Below, piece after piece: positions 25,891-39,049 of a stretch of DNA of 64,000 bases. A program made the position numbers and the translations under genes. The notes beneath the pieces are model-generated. The model did no database searches. It was given only the letters and a program-made list of their open reading frames with translations, and was not told the DNA's origin. The stretch is from Tachypleus tridentatus (taxonomy: Eukaryota; Arthropoda; Merostomata; Xiphosura; Limulidae): the NCBI RefSeq assembly GCF_004210375.1, contig NC_134830.1, positions 69,852,326-69,916,325 on the forward strand, read 5' to 3'. The stretch's first letter is position 1. Every line of letters starts with the position of its first letter.

Positions 25891-26212
25891 GTTTTCTCTC
25901 TCATGGAATTTATTAAATGGGATATTTTAAACATTCTCAGATAAAAACACTTCACATGAAAAATATAATAGAAATATGCTTTTAATTACACGCCAGATTT
26001 AATGAAGTATCTGTTATTGTATTTATTAAGTGAATGGTTTTATTTTTGATATATTTCTTTTTTTTTCAAGATAAAGCTCTTTATTCTTCCACATAGCATC
26101 AAGTTTTCATTGCACTACAGGATTAAGAGATTAGGTAAAAGCTTCACCATATATTATTTTAGTCGTAAACCATTTCAGTTGTCAGAAGAAAAGAAATCGA
26201 ATTAGAAATTTT

Positions 26213-26436
26213 GGCGTAGCAGTTTCGAATACTCGTCACCAAATATGCTCGTCCTTTCAGTCGTAGTGGCGTTATAATGTATCAGTAAATCCCACTCTAC
26301 TTTATTAGAAAAAATAGGCACAAGAGTTAGAGGTTGTTGATGTTGATTAGCAGCTTTCTCTCCAGTTTATCACTGCTTAATTAGGGACAGCTAACTGAGA
26401 TAGTGCTCGAGCAGCTTTACCGCAAAATTCAAACGA
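26213..26436 (+). mobile_element. SINE family A, diverged, head truncated
   Basis: Starts within the B-box region (AGTTTCGAATACTCG), then CACCAAATATGCTCGTCC and the central body with several changes. The tail reads GAGATAGTGCTCGAGCAGC. Confidence 0.8.
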
Positions 26437-26530
26437 ATCGAAACTTGGGCTACTTACAGTCGTTCATCTCGTTGAGACGTGTCTCAGAAACGCGGTTTAA
26501 GTACCATGTTAATAATAAAATACAACTTTA

Positions 26531-26580
26531 GGCCTGGTATGGCCAAGTGGGTTAAGGCATTCAACTCGTTACCCTGGATC
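26531..26580 (+). mobile_element. SINE family A, head only
   Basis: About 50 nt of the head (GGCCTGGTATGGCCAAGTGG, CAACTCGTTACC) without body or tail, 75 bp upstream of the tRNA-Asp. Confidence 0.65.
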
Positions 26581-26655
26581 AAAACTGCAAGGAATTCCAT
26601 CATGTTGAAAACAGGAAAGCCAATACATCACATATTTTTACTGATTTCATAGAAG

Positions 26656-26727
26656 TCCTCGGTTGTATAGTGGTCAGTATCCCTGCCTGTCACGCGGGAG
26701 ACCGGGGTTTAATTCCCCGCCGAGGAG
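26656..26727 (+). tRNA. tRNA-Asp(GTC), possibly a pseudogene
   Basis: The 72 nt fold as a tRNA. The acceptor stem TCCTCGG pairs fully with CCGAGGA, followed by discriminator G. The D arm holds GTATAGTGGTCAGTAT, close to an A box. The anticodon stem CCTGC/GCGGG has one T-G pair, and loop CTGTCAC carries anticodon GTC at 26689-26691. The T stem GGGG/CCCC encloses TTTAATT. Two points argue against a normal gene: the usual TTC at T-loop positions 54-56 is TTT, so the C56 that pairs with G19 is lost, and the first TTTT run that could stop Pol III is about 155 nt downstream (26882). A non-LTR reverse-transcriptase fragment starts about 40 bp beyond the gene. Confidence 0.8.
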
Positions 26728-26767
26728 AAGTTGTTTCTGGGAAAAGTCAAGGAACATCACCTGATAA

Positions 26768-27590
26768 TATAATAGAAATCTACAAAACATACATCAGACC
26801 TATAATAGAATACGCATCTCCTACCTGGATAAACATAACATAAAAAACAATTACAGAAACTACAAAGAATAAAAAACTCAGTTTTCACTTCAGCCTATAA
26901 AGTAGCACTTCATTTCATGTACAAGTGTACAAACATAGAAACAATATCTGAAAGACATAATGCACTAAACTATTTTAATAAGAATTGGCATAAAAATGGC
27001 TTAATGTGTGATCTCGACAGACACTACGTGCATGATGAACATAGTCCTAAGTGCCTCTCTCCTATAAATATATATTTAAGAAATAAATATAAAATAAGCT
27101 GGCCACCACGCAGTAGACATTTAAAACTAGTTTTATTTTATTTTACCTTACTTTTCTTATTTTTTATCATTGTTATCAGTAGCATTTCATATGAAAAAAA
27201 AGATTATATATATGTATACAAGTGAAGGAAAAAAATTAAATAAAAAAAGGGATCCAATCAAGACTATACATGGACATTGCCCTGAAAAGGGCCTGAGTAC
27301 TGGGTAATACTTTGGCCCAAAGTTCTACCCAATAACACACTCCAAGAGTAGACGATACCAAGGTGAGGGATGGAAGAGGTCTCGTGCACCTGACCCTCCT
27401 GGGTGTTCAAAAATTAACCTACCCAAATATCCACACAGAAGAAGTGAACAGTCGTACGCTAATTCAGTTTGTAAGTCTAAGGGTGACCAGTGTTTACCAT
27501 TTTACAGTATTTATTTACTTTTCAAAACTACCTTCACGAAACCCTAAACAACACGAAGAACACGTGACTTTGTTTCTAATTGGGTAGGCG
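26768..27590 (+). mobile_element. 3' fragment of a non-LTR retrotransposon (RT C-terminal tail and 3' UTR)
   Basis: The frame from about 26768 reads IIEIYKTYIRPIIEYASPTW, the conserved segment after the RT thumb in non-LTR elements. After a stop and frameshift the reading continues from 26917 with MYKCTNIETISERHNALNYF, the typical C-terminal tail. The remainder to about 27590 looks like C-terminal coding plus 3' UTR, with a CCTGAAAAGGGCCTGAG block at about 27279. The RT catalytic core is absent, so the copy is 5'-truncated and dead. The clade (Jockey-, Nimb- or RTE-like) is not resolved. It lies about 40 bp downstream of the tRNA-Asp. Confidence 0.7.
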
Positions 27591-27862
27591 AAAACCAAAC
27601 TTCATTTCCAAATAAAGACTTAATACATATGTCTATACATGTATGCATATGTACTTGCACATATAGTTCTACAGAAGATGGTTTTATGTAGAGAGTTAAC
27701 AACACGATATAAAAATGATTTTCACATGTGCTAATTCCTTTATTGGATTAGGAGGGGCGATATCATTGACATCCATTAATATTGTTTTTCTTTCTTAGAA
27801 TGAAAACAGTTAACCACATACATTAAAAGTATATTAACTAAATAGTAAGGAGTTTAGGCTTA

Positions 27863-28070
27863 GGCCTGACATGGCCTGGTGGATAAGGCACTCGACTCGT
27901 AATCCCATCACACCAAACATGTTCGCTCTTTCAGCTGTGGGGGCGTTATAATGTTATGGTCAATCTCATTATTCACTGGTAAAAGAGTAGCTCAAAAGTT
28001 GGAGGTGGGTGGTGATGACTAGCGCCGATAACCCTCGTGTAGCTTTGTGCGAAATTCAAAGCAAACCAAC
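27863..28070 (+). mobile_element. SINE family A with two internal deletions and target-site duplication
   Basis: The head runs GGCCTGACATGGCCTGGTGG to CTCGTAATCC and then jumps to CATCACACCAAAC, so the B box is deleted. Another deletion removes the body between GATGACTAGC and GCCGATAACC. The copy is flanked by TTTAGGCTTA at 27853-27862 and 28071-28080. Confidence 0.9.
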
Positions 28071-28704
28071 TTTAGGCTTAAAAAATAATAATTTAATATA
28101 CTTTTTTCTATCATTTTTACGTTGTGAAAATTTCAAAACCTTATTAAGAGATGTCGTGTTGAAAAATATATTAATAATACTTTATTTCGTTTTCGAATTT
28201 GAATTTCTTTAAATCTTTTGCTTTTGACCAGAAAGCACCATTTTATACAGGTTGATTTTAGCTTTGCGCAATAGCCGTACGCAAATCGTTGGTTCTGCTA
28301 ACTTTCTATTCAGCGCTCCTGACCTTGTAAAACGGATAAACTATTAATTGCAGTGTCGATTTTGGCGTTTGTTGCGATCAGCACCCTGCACGTGGATACA
28401 TGTTTCTCTCCTCTGGGGCCCGCCTTGCTGTCAATACTCTGTCCACTACGGAGGGTTAACTTTGTATATAATATCAGTTTCAAAGTGATTGGTATTCATT
28501 AACATATCTCTTTTTGATATTTTAGTTTGCTGAATGCAGTACTCACAAGTTCTGGTTTTAAACCATAAAAAAATTAAAAACTAACAAAAAATTATCGTGA
28601 CTTACGACCTAATCTGCCACAGTTGTGTCAAATCATGCTAAACATCAATATTTTTTACTAAATATGTTATTAATTATTATCAATTTATTTTCACTGTATT
28701 TAAT

Positions 28705-28830
28705 TTCTGTTTGTGTGGAATTAAGCACAAAGTTACGCAAGGGGCTATCTGTGCTCTGTCCACCACGGGTATCGAAACACGTATTCTAGCAGTGGGAGTC
28801 CGCAGACATAACGCTGTGTCACTGGGGGCA
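28705..28830 (-). mobile_element. SINE family B
   Basis: Minus-strand copy: tail complement GGGGCTATCTGTGCTCTGTC, box GTATCGAAACACG, head complement GCAGACATAACGCTGTG. Confidence 0.88.
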
Positions 28831-29434
28831 TTATTTTTAATAAACTGAAAATGTGTTAGTTTTTTTTCTCTATACTCCTCTTAGTTCGTACATTTTTATT
28901 CAAAATTCGAGACGTGTAAAAATAGCACTTCAGAACTATGTTTTGTATTCACTCACTACCTGAGAAGCATTTCGTTCAATATCACAACCCGTCAGTTAAT
29001 TTGGGTAACGAGATATAAAAAAAGATTTTTCAAAGTACTTTATATATATGCAAAACACAAACTCCAATTTAAACGCGTTGCTAAAACATTGCAAACCACT
29101 ATTCCTGGAGCTTCTGATAAAAGTCACCACCATTCAGTTTGTAACCTATAATAATCCAAACTATTATTTGATAAAAGTTTGTATACGTGTGTATGTATCC
29201 GCTTTTAACTGGCAAAGTATTGGACAGATTGTTATGAAATGTGGCACATACCTTTATTGCTCCCTGGTGAGTGACACAGAGGTCAGCATTTATGTATAAC
29301 CCAATTACATTTCCAAGATATCCACCTATATCATTTCCTTTGAACGGATTTTTTTTTCAGATTCAGATGGTATTCAATAAATAGGAAATTGAGTCACATT
29401 TGAGTTTTCATTTGATTATTTCTTTGTTTACCAT

Positions 29435-29728
29435 GGCCCGGTATGGCCAGATGGTTAAGCCGTTCGACTCGTAATCCGAGGATCGCGGGTTCGAATCCCT
29501 GTCACACCCAACATGCTCGCCCTTTTTGCCGTGGGTGTGTTCTAATGTGACGGTCAATCCCACTATTCATTAGTAAAAGAGTAACCCAAGAGTAGGCGGT
29601 GGGTGTTAATGACTAGCTGCCTTCCCTATAGTCTTATACTGAAGTCTTACACTGGTAAATTACGGACGGCTAGCGCAGATAGCCCTCGAGTAGCTTTGCA
29701 CGAAATTCTAAAAACAAACAAACAAACA
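29435..29728 (+). mobile_element. SINE family A with a small internal duplication
   Basis: Full-length copy with intact B box GGGTTCGAATCCC, ending in (CAAA)n. AGTCTTATACTGA / AGTCTTACACTG is a local tandem duplication near 29629-29655. TACCAT at 29429-29434 and 29735-29740 is a possible short target-site duplication. Confidence 0.92.
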
Positions 29729-29852
29729 ATCGTATACCATACTCTCTAAATTTACCTACGTAGGCTTATCTGATGTCTTATTATAAAATACGTTTACCAT
29801 ACTATTAAAAATGTATAATTAAAGACGAATAGCAACGAAAATCATGTCTTAT

Positions 29853-29948
29853 GTTTGTTTTAGAGCAAAGCCACATTGGGCTATCTACTGTGTCCATCGT
29901 CAGAAATTGAACCCCGGATTTGAACGTTGTAAGACCATAAACTCACTT
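29853..29948 (-). mobile_element. SINE family C
   Basis: Minus-strand copy: tail complement AGCAAAGCCACATTGGGCTA, box complement AATTGAACCCCGG, head complement CGTTGTAAGACC. Confidence 0.75.
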
Positions 29949-32316
29949 CTTTTCCACAGGGGCACAACGTCTAAAGAAAATGTAGAAAAATCTCAGATTT
30001 GTGATTCGTTTCCAAGTCTTCCAAACTCCCCACTGTGTTTCTTTGCAGGAGTTACCTCCATTCACTTTTCCATTAAACTATAGGCTGTGTGTACTTTCTG
30101 AGGGTCCCAAAAAGTGTTCCGTTTCAAGAGTAAGTAAAACCAAAATTTGGAGAAGCAAATATTTTTATTTTTTGTTTTTGAAGTTTATATGCCATGCTTT
30201 TTGGTAGTCTATAAGGTGCATAATTCTTGTTGTGATTCATGGCATACACAGGTTTAACAAATGTCATGGTGATAAAAACTACAACGTTAAGCATCACTTA
30301 TGTGACGTCATTTTAGTTCACACTGACAAACAGATAACACACTATTGTATAATAGTGCGAGTGGTTAACACAAGTGACTCCTCCTGGCGGCCATCGGTTA
30401 CCATTTCGGGAAATTATTTTATTAATGTTATAACGCCGTAAATAGTTTACAATCTGTATTTAAACTTCACCTTTCTGTAGCTATTTTCAGAGCTGTTCTT
30501 TGTTAGCAGTTTTTCATATCATGTGTTATGTGATCATAAAAGGAACAGATTTGTAATTGCGTTGTTTAAACATGAAATTCTTCGGAGTCGTAAAGAAATG
30601 CAACTCTTTTTATTTAATTTTATTTTTGTATAATAGAATAAATGAATGTTACAAAATGACAAACCATTTTTGTGTAAAAAGTGTTGAAACAGGATTAGAA
30701 ATATAATTTTTACTGAAGTTTTCAAAGTTGGTATGCAACTATGCATGTGGAACATATTCACTGGTTCGGATAGGAACATCTTTGTATTTAGTTAACGGAG
30801 AATACTCAACTAGTCATAGTATAGTATTTCTATAGCTTCATTTGTGACTGGAGGATTATGTCTCTGAGGGAGAATATTTGTAAACCTAATTAGCAAAAAT
30901 AAATTTCGTGGAATACAATAATTCAAGTAATTATTATCTTTAACATAATCAATAACACACGGTTAAGGAAAGGTTGTTTCACCTATCAACCCACCCATAT
31001 CACCCATCGAGAAACCTAAGGTTATTTGCAAAGTCTGGTAAATAATCACAAACCACGGTGTATACAAGACATTCTCTAGATACATGGGTGAAAGAAACAA
31101 GTTGCAAAATTAAAAAAAAATTCATATACGTGTAAGATGAAAATTTGTCGCAATATCCGTAAAAGGTACATTTAGTATCAAAAATATAAAACTACATCCC
31201 CTCACTCCATTAGAATAACATATAAAATGAAAAGCCATACTGTCCACTATAACACTCCATAAGAATGTCGTTAACAGCAAGAGTACCAGTTGATAGTTCA
31301 ATGCAGTTAAATATTTATAGGTTTAAGTTTTCTGGTGTGTTGAGATATGACAATAATTATTTCTACTGATTTGTTAAACATGATTAGCTTTATTGATTCT
31401 TAAGTAAGTTTTTAAATGACTACAGTTTTACGATGGTTGAGCGTGCCGTGCTATGGACTGAAAGGTTCAAGATTCCAGCCATTATAAGACACTAAACATT
31501 ATCTTTACTTTCAGTCGTGAGGGCAGTATAATTATGACGGTGAATTATGTTATTCCGTTAGGAGTATCTATACAGGTGGTAAGTATTGCTGGCTGATTAC
31601 CTGCCCTCTCGTCAGTTGTTCAGAAATGTAATGTCTATATTTGATTTTTTGGGTTTATGACTTCTCTTTCTTTCATTATTAAGATAAAAGAAAAAACTCC
31701 AAATGTTGTATCATATAGGGAACCCTTTTAAAAAAAAACTTTGTTCTTTTTATTCAAATATCAATATATATATAAAAATCAGTGTCGTAACTCACATTTT
31801 AAAACTTATGCTCATATAATGCATTAATTCTCATCTTACTAAGTTTCATTGTTTAAATCACTTCCATGACAATTATCATTCACAAAGTTCTGAGCTAAAT
31901 ATAACAACATTTGGAAACGTAATAGAAAGTATTTTCTACAAAATTTAACATAAACATCATCTAGCACGAAGTATTATACAATGCATAAGGATAATACTTA
32001 TTGTACACATCAGTAAAATAATCATATTTTAAAACTCAGATTCAGAAGAAATAGTAAAATTGGTTAACGAATCTCAATGAAAAGGTTACTAATAATTATT
32101 GAGCATTAAAAAAAACCTGTTAATATAAATCAAAACAATTACTATATGCATTTGCATACGTTCAGGTACCAGTTTACGAACCCGTACATCGCACAAAAAT
32201 GACACAAAGCCCCCCACAGGTGGCCTAAAGGGTCGAATCCGAAAGCCGACCTCCTTATGTCATCCCCAGAACGGCTCTAAGGGAACTTAATAGAATTGGT
32301 GACAATTGGTCTAGCG
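29949..32316. other. Nothing recognised except a diverged SINE at 31433
   Basis: AT-rich. A short GC-rich patch at 32205-32280 (CCCCCCACAGGTGGCC, GGGTCGAATCCG) hints at another tRNA-like B box but is too weak to call. Confidence 0.4.
31433..31640 (+). mobile_element. SINE family A, strongly diverged
   Basis: Head traces (GGTTGAGCGTGCCGTGCTAT), body traces (TTTCAGTCGTGAGGGC, AGTATAATTATGACGGTGAA) and CTGCCCTCTCGTC in the right order. The tail is lost. Confidence 0.55.
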
Positions 32317-32326
32317 GTTTGTCTGT

Positions 32327-32455
32327 CGCCTCTGAGTGGCACAGCTGTATGTCTGCAGACTTATACTGCTAGAAACCGGGTTTCGATAGTCGTGGTGGGC
32401 AGAGCACAGATAGACATTTGTGTAAATTTGTGCTTGAATACAAACCAAATAAACA
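32327..32455 (+). mobile_element. SINE family B with target-site duplication
   Basis: Head CTCTGAGTGGCACAGCTGTA, GGGTTTCGATAGTCG box and GCAGAGCACAGATAGAC tail. Flanks GTTTGTCTGT (32317-32326) and GTTCGTCTGT (32456-32465) are a 10-bp duplication with one mismatch. Confidence 0.9.
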
Positions 32456-32465
32456 GTTCGTCTGT

Positions 32466-35400
32466 TAAAAGCAGATACAAATAAAACACACTCAGTCTTT
32501 TGTGAAATGATGCTTTAGACCTAGTAGCTAACATCCGAATAACCACAATTTAATTAACGCGTTTTAGACAAATTAAAGAGCAAATATATTTATATTCAAG
32601 TAAAATAGGAAACCTATTATTGCTGATTGTAATGATGTGATTTTTATTTTCATTACTGTGCTAATCATAGCATGAGAGCATAGTATCTCTGATGGAATAA
32701 GGTATGTCCCAGAACCTTGGTGAGTTTTCAGAGCTTCACTCTCATAAAGTCAGCTAGAATTATTGATGTCACTCGTCCTCATTTTGAGTGAACAGATGAA
32801 AAATGCTTCTAAAATATTGCTTAATGTGGCATGCTGAGGCCATTTGGGTTGATTTATATATCACCACATGTATGAGCTTTTAATATCTCAGGACTTCATC
32901 ATATATCAGCTTTTTGCAGCACAAAATGACAGATTGCATAGATCCCTTCATGTCGTATGTATATCTGGGATATATCCTTGATAAACTAAGAGCCATTTCG
33001 AGGTGAGAGAGTAGTTGTTGACATTGTATTTAAACAAAAAGTACGTGTGTGAATACGATTAAGTGTTAAAAATATTGTCAAGTTGACAAACCACCAGATG
33101 AAGCTTATCATTTGATAACATTTAAAGGTCCCAGCTGACAGGGAAGCTGCTTCAGAATTTTTCCTAATAAATGTACAATGGACGAAAGAAAAGCAAATAA
33201 AGTTAACACTTGACAGGTACTTATAACATTACCAGCAAGCAACAATGAGATGAAACCATTTTATTGCTAATTTTTCATAAAGAATTTTCAAAGGAAGATT
33301 TCTTTTTTGTGGTTACATCAGGTTGCCACATTGAATTTATGAGCACAGCAACAAGCAATACAACATATGCTCCTTAGCTTGAACTATATAGCACTGATTC
33401 CATTAAACATTTTGATTAAGTTTAGTTCTGTAGTTTGGAAACCATTTTAGTATAGCTCCACCTATGCTTTGATAGGATACAAAATGGACAGGAGTCATAT
33501 ACTGTGCAGAGTTCAACATAAGAGAAAGTAACACTCGCAGGAATTTGTCCTTATATAATGATGAGTTGCAACTTCTTTATAGTAGGCATTTTCTAGCATA
33601 GCAGTCTCGAATTAAATAGACATTCTAAGTGAAAATTTTCTTTAGGAACATACTACTGAGTTCTTGGGATATCATCTGGGCATTAGAGACTCTATGATAT
33701 AATTGAGGCTGTATTTGTGACAACAAGTCATGAACTGGTAACTTCAACTTAGTTACCAAGGAAAAAAATATATATATCTGCAGTAATTGTTATATCGGTT
33801 GAACTAATGATAAATTTTAACGTTTTACCATAAAACCGTTTATTGGTTTGTACTTCAGATTGGCAATCGGTATACAAGGAAAATTTAATAAAGATTTAAA
33901 TTAATTGGCAGTGTAAAATTTTACATATAGTAAAACGATCTTATAGGTTAACCTCGCAATATTTGAATGAATAAAGAAACAACTTTAAAATATGGTTTAT
34001 CAATTTGCTTATTCTTGTTGTAAACAAGGTTATGTTGGTCTTTCTTCGAAATGATAGCAGAAATGTTTGAGAGAAAATGTTAATTTTAGGACATTCGATA
34101 CATAAAACTAAATCGAATGTATTGGAATACATGTCAGGATACGTAATGTAATTTCACATTTAAATTATTTTAATAAATCCTAATTGAGGCTTTCCCTATG
34201 AAATGAATTTACTTATTCATAAGCGTATACCTACAACAACTGATGGGTTTTGAGTGAGACATGTCACCCAAACTTTTTTAGTTTACCTTTATTCACCCCT
34301 CAAAACACAGAAATCCGTGTGAAAATTTACGCTTTTACTTTGTACTTTGCATAATCTAGCTATTGAACTATTTTAAGCCCACAGAACCTTATAAAGTCCA
34401 TGTTATCTACCTCTCAATAGTTTAACCATGGATGCACACCAATGCATTAGTCAAAGTCGAAGATTTACCAGATCAGTTCAGTTAAGTATCTAACTTTTTT
34501 AGTACTTTCTAAACAAAATGTTTCAAAAAGTTCGAAAAAAAGTATCTTAGAAACCAGCTCCACGTGTTTTCTCAAGCTGTGTTTGAGAGAAAGGATCACA
34601 GTATAATACTGTACGTATACTGCTGTTTGCATTCTTGTCATCGTATAAATGAATAAGCCTTGTAACAACTAAAAGGAATTAAGTCTTAAGGAATAAAAAC
34701 ATTAGCCACTGCAAGTCATAGACTTGATAAAAAATGAATATACGTTCCTGCATTAGTATCATGTCACGAACATATAGATATCGGCTTAAATTTTGACATT
34801 TGTGTTTCATTTGGGGATAATATGTTAAGTGGTAGTTCTTATAGTGATTGTGATAACAGAAGAATGGTTTTTCTCTATTACAGCATTGCTTTTCCATACA
34901 GATAAATAGGTGGCAAAAGACTTGTAATTTTGTTAAAGATATTACCGTTATGATATATTTTACTGTATCACAGACATTTTTCTGTTACGTAATATATGTG
35001 AAATTCTCACAATATATTTCATCTTAATGACCATTAAATTAAAAAAAGCAGCGTGTGCAATCATTTTCGGTTTTCATCATATGCTGAAACCTAGACTCTT
35101 GACTTATCGCAAGATAGATAGGCCAATCCCATATTATTGTCTTTAAAAGTCAGATCACAATTTCCACATACAAGATACGTGAAACCTAACAGTGCAAAAT
35201 AATTTCCAGAGACACCAAGCCAAATCGGGAAAGATTTCAGGTATAGTCATGTTCTAAGCTATTGCATTATTGAGCATTTAAATGATTTTGTTTTGTCAAT
35301 TTTTAAGATTACATAGCAATTTCGTATGCCTATTTTTCTATTGGGACATATTCTATGTATTAACTGTTTGTTATTAATCAACTTGTTTGTTATATCTCTA

Positions 35401-36088
35401 GAATTTTGGGCACTTGTAGTTCTTATAATGGATTACTATGTGTTGTTCAACAATGTTAGTGTCTAGTTAAAATAACAGTTCCATTCTAATTGATTTAAGT
35501 TAATTCAATTTTGATTGAGAATGATTTTAATACTTAAAGTTAAGTCAAATGGAAGACCATCTTAAGATAGAAAAGAGAAAACTGTGGAAAGAAGAGCTTT
35601 CCTTAACTATATTTTACCACAGTGTATTTTTACATCAAAACATTTTTTAATATTTCTACCGCATTCTTACTCAGAATCAGAAAAATCTGGTCTACATTTT
35701 ATGCAAAATTATTCCAAGTTATTAATTACTATATCAGGAGTTGGTAAATGGTGATATCTGTTATTTTAATAGTTTTATTGTAGCTTTTACCAACCTTGGT
35801 GCAAAAATTTTTATAATTGTCTCTTCAGATTGGATACTACTACTAAAATTTAAAAGCTGTGAACTGTGAAAGAAAATTTGGCGCTATCTAAAAAATAACC
35901 TCAACATTGATGGAGTCAAAACCTGTAGTGAAAGTGTTGTCTAATATTCTTTTCTTTGTTTTATATTTTTAGTGTTGCACGTTGTTTATTTCCATGTTGT
36001 TTTAAAATGAATTATAAATTTAGATTTATTTCTGCAATAATTCATCATAAATGTTATTCAATTCAAATACTTTTATCTTTATTAAATA
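32466..36088. other. Nothing firmly recognised
   Basis: Composition at 32690-33700 is less AT-rich than average and may hold an old, unrecognisable element. No frame or motif supports a call. The rest is AT-rich. Confidence 0.4.
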
Positions 36089-36190
36089 GCCCCAAGTGTA
36101 TACGGTATGTCTGCGGAATTACAACAATAGGAACTTGGGGAAGGGGGGGCAAAGCACAAATAGTCCCTTTGTGCTTAAATTCAAAACAAA
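36089..36190 (+). mobile_element. SINE family B, diverged
   Basis: CCCAAGTGTATACGGTATGT and CTGCGGAATTACAACAATAG head, then AAAGCACAAATAGTCCC and TTTGTGCTTAAATTC tail. Confidence 0.75.
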
Positions 36191-36558
36191 CTTTATTAAT
36201 GAAATAAAGCTTTGTTTTCCCTTTTACAAACTATTGTTTATTCATTTAATTTCTCCCGTACTGTTCTTGTGTTTATTATGAATTGTCTTTATTTTCGTTT
36301 ATATATAAGTAAACTGAATATGTCTATTATGATTTTACGCTGGATCTTGTCTTAATTAAATTAGCAAGCAATTCATCGCATTATTCTCTGCTTACTAGGT
36401 TCTCCAATGTCTCGTTATTGTTTCATTTAAATTATGATATTGTAACAAAAAACAGAATAATTTAAATCTTTCATGTAGATTTAATAACAACAGTTTTTTC
36501 AGAACACAAACACGTGGAACTTAAAAAATGTAGTTTAAAACAAGGTTTGAACGCTACT

Positions 36559-36578
36559 GTATATATATATATATATAA
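36559..36578. repeat. (AT)n microsatellite
   Basis: Pure TA dinucleotide run of about 20 nt. Confidence 0.85.
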
Positions 36579-37077
36579 GCGTTGAAACATAAAATACAAG
36601 GAGTGAGTCTCCATAATTACTCACTACCGGAAAGTAGATGTCATTGAAAGAATGTAAGTAATTGTTATGTAAACTAAAATGATTGCATCGGAGTCAAAAT
36701 ATCTGTTGTTGCTCAACATACTGTCAGGATAACGAAATTATTAAAACTCGTTATACCAGTTTGTGGCGTGAGCTTGTTGTGTAATTCAATGTACAGAACT
36801 ATTTTAACCAGTAATTACGCTGAAACTATCTTATAATATTACGTCATGAATGCTTAAATGGTCATTAGTAAAAGAAAATAGGAAATTCGTAGATTTACTT
36901 TATTTATAGACGTGAAAACAGGGGCTCTTTCTCGGTAAAACCTATATAAATAAATTTCGATTGTCTTTTTTTTTATCTCCTGCATGTTTTATGACTTTCG
37001 TATAACGCCAGAAGTTAATTAATCGACTTATTACTTGTTTTTAATTTATATTCAAATCCCAGATAGGAAAGTAATGT

Positions 37078-37155
37078 CCCCGATAGGTCAGCGATGAGTT
37101 ACGGACTTGCGACATTAAAATTGGGGGCTCGATTCTCCAGTGGACAGAGCCCTAC
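37078..37155 (+). mobile_element. SINE family C, tail lost
   Basis: CCCCGATAGGTCAGCGATGA, GTTACGGACTTGCGAC, GGGGCTCGATTCTCC and GTGGACAGAGCCC match the family C head and centre. Confidence 0.65.
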
Positions 37156-38191
37156 ATAACAACAGAAGCGTAATATTTGACAAGAATGAATCAGTGAAAT
37201 CAGTTGCTGTTTTTTAGGTCCCACCAGTATAAACTGTGTACCTACATACATAAAGTCTTTGGAGCTCACATTGTAGTGTGTGATGTGCATTAATATAAAT
37301 TTGTGTTTTATTAAATACAGATATCTGTCTCCGATATTATTTCAACTGGTGCAGTTAAGTAAATTTGTTGATACTGTACAAGTACATGAATGTTATAAGG
37401 GTATGCTCACTGTTAAGGAATGTGCAGCTTTCATGACCTTGTATACTAAATTTCTTAGAAGTAATTTTTGACTTGGTGGAATAGTATATGTAAAGGCACA
37501 ACAACAAATCTTACGAGGCTTAGTCGTATTTTATTTTGTTATCTCTTATAATCGCAATAAAATGATGGCTTAGTTTGATATATCGGTGAGTGTCTGATGA
37601 AGTATTCTTCATGACACTGTTAAATTCTGGTTTTTCACAGAACTTATACTTTATATAGTTGCATAAATTTGAAGTGTCCAATTTTCGCTGCAAATACACT
37701 ACCTATCTTTTAAAATTTTATATCGAGGTAAGTCTGTATAGTAATTCTAGCTCAGCTACTGGAATATTTCAAACTACGGGATAGAAAATAATTAAATATT
37801 CGTTGTGAATGCTGCAAAAGTCAAAATTCATTGCAACTTATTGGGAAACAAAATATTGGTATTTAAGTTAAAAATGACAGTCATTGAAACTAAATTTTAC
37901 TCTTCAAAGGAGTTTCAAGTTAAGTTAAAAAACAACACCAATAGAGTAAATGACACCATCGTGACTGGAACGCACGACCGCATTTATTTTTTTGAACGAA
38001 CAAGGAGTGGTGTAAGGAATCATGATGTATAACTTGTTTAGACACCCACATAAACACATTATATATAATGTATCTCAGAAGCGGATATTATAGTCATATT
38101 TGAGCCTAGCCTGAAATATGTTTTAATTATCTCCAGTTACTTTTTGTGAGTATAAAATATACAACTAACGGAAAAACTGACTGTTAATGTT

Positions 38192-38305
38192 TTTTAGCAC
38201 AAAGCTAGACATTAGGCTATCTACGCTTTGTCCGTTTATTTTCAAGGAATTGAACCTCGGATATTAGCGTTGTAAGTTCGGAAACTAACTGCTGACCAGC
38301 CGTGA
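38192..38305 (-). mobile_element. SINE family C, diverged
   Basis: Minus-strand copy: tail complement TTTAGCACAAAGCTAGACAT and TAGGCTATCTACGC, box complement GAATTGAACCTCGG, head complement TTAGCGTTGTAAG. Confidence 0.75.
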
Positions 38306-39049
38306 GACTAAAAAAGGAGAGTAGATTCCTTTTTATCGTATTTATGAAATTTCATTGTTTCAAACAATTAAAAGTTCTTCGTTTATCATACACTTGTTTT
38401 AGATTATAACTCTTCTCCATTAACACGTAATGCACATTATTTTATATAAACTGTTGCCTATAAATAAATATATATTAATAGCTTATATGTAGCAACTTTT
38501 CACTCTCATTCTAGTACTATACATGCGTATGGTTTCTGTTGTGTTTTTTTTTTTACAGCACCTCCCTGAAACAAATAGAAAAGTTGTCACGGAATAAATA
38601 AATATATACAAAGTTTTAATTAAACGATGTTATAACTTTTAACTCTTTGTACTTCATCTTTTAAAGACCCTCCTTGGTAAAGTAGCAGTTATACGAAATT
38701 TTGAAATGGAAAATACTTGTAAAATTTTGTAACGAGTTCTAACGTTTAACAGTTTCTCTTACATAGTTTGGTAAAAATAATGTAGTCTAGTCCACGTAAT
38801 ATAATAAATTGACATTTTCGCGATAACGTTTTTTTCAGGTTACGTTTGCCGCTTGGCTCTAACTTGACAAACAACATTCCAACGTAAATTCCGAAACTAA
38901 TGTACGTCTAACTAACAAATAAACTCTGTCAAAATTTCATCGATTATCAGTTCATAAGGAACACGCCAAATAACTTATTGATTACCATGCATACTAACTC
39001 AAAGATTAATTCAATTATTCACTGCATAACTAATTACCTCACTGATATT

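Larger units (their letters stand above)
36191..39040. other. AT-rich DNA with two family C SINEs only
   Basis: No exon-like or RNA-like segments beyond the listed SINEs and the (AT)n run. The open frame 37805-38032 (+) shows no known motif. Confidence 0.45.

Noticed and set aside
32690..33700. Possible old DNA transposon or pseudogene
   Set aside because: Composition is suggestive, but I could not read any transposase or other protein motif on either strand.
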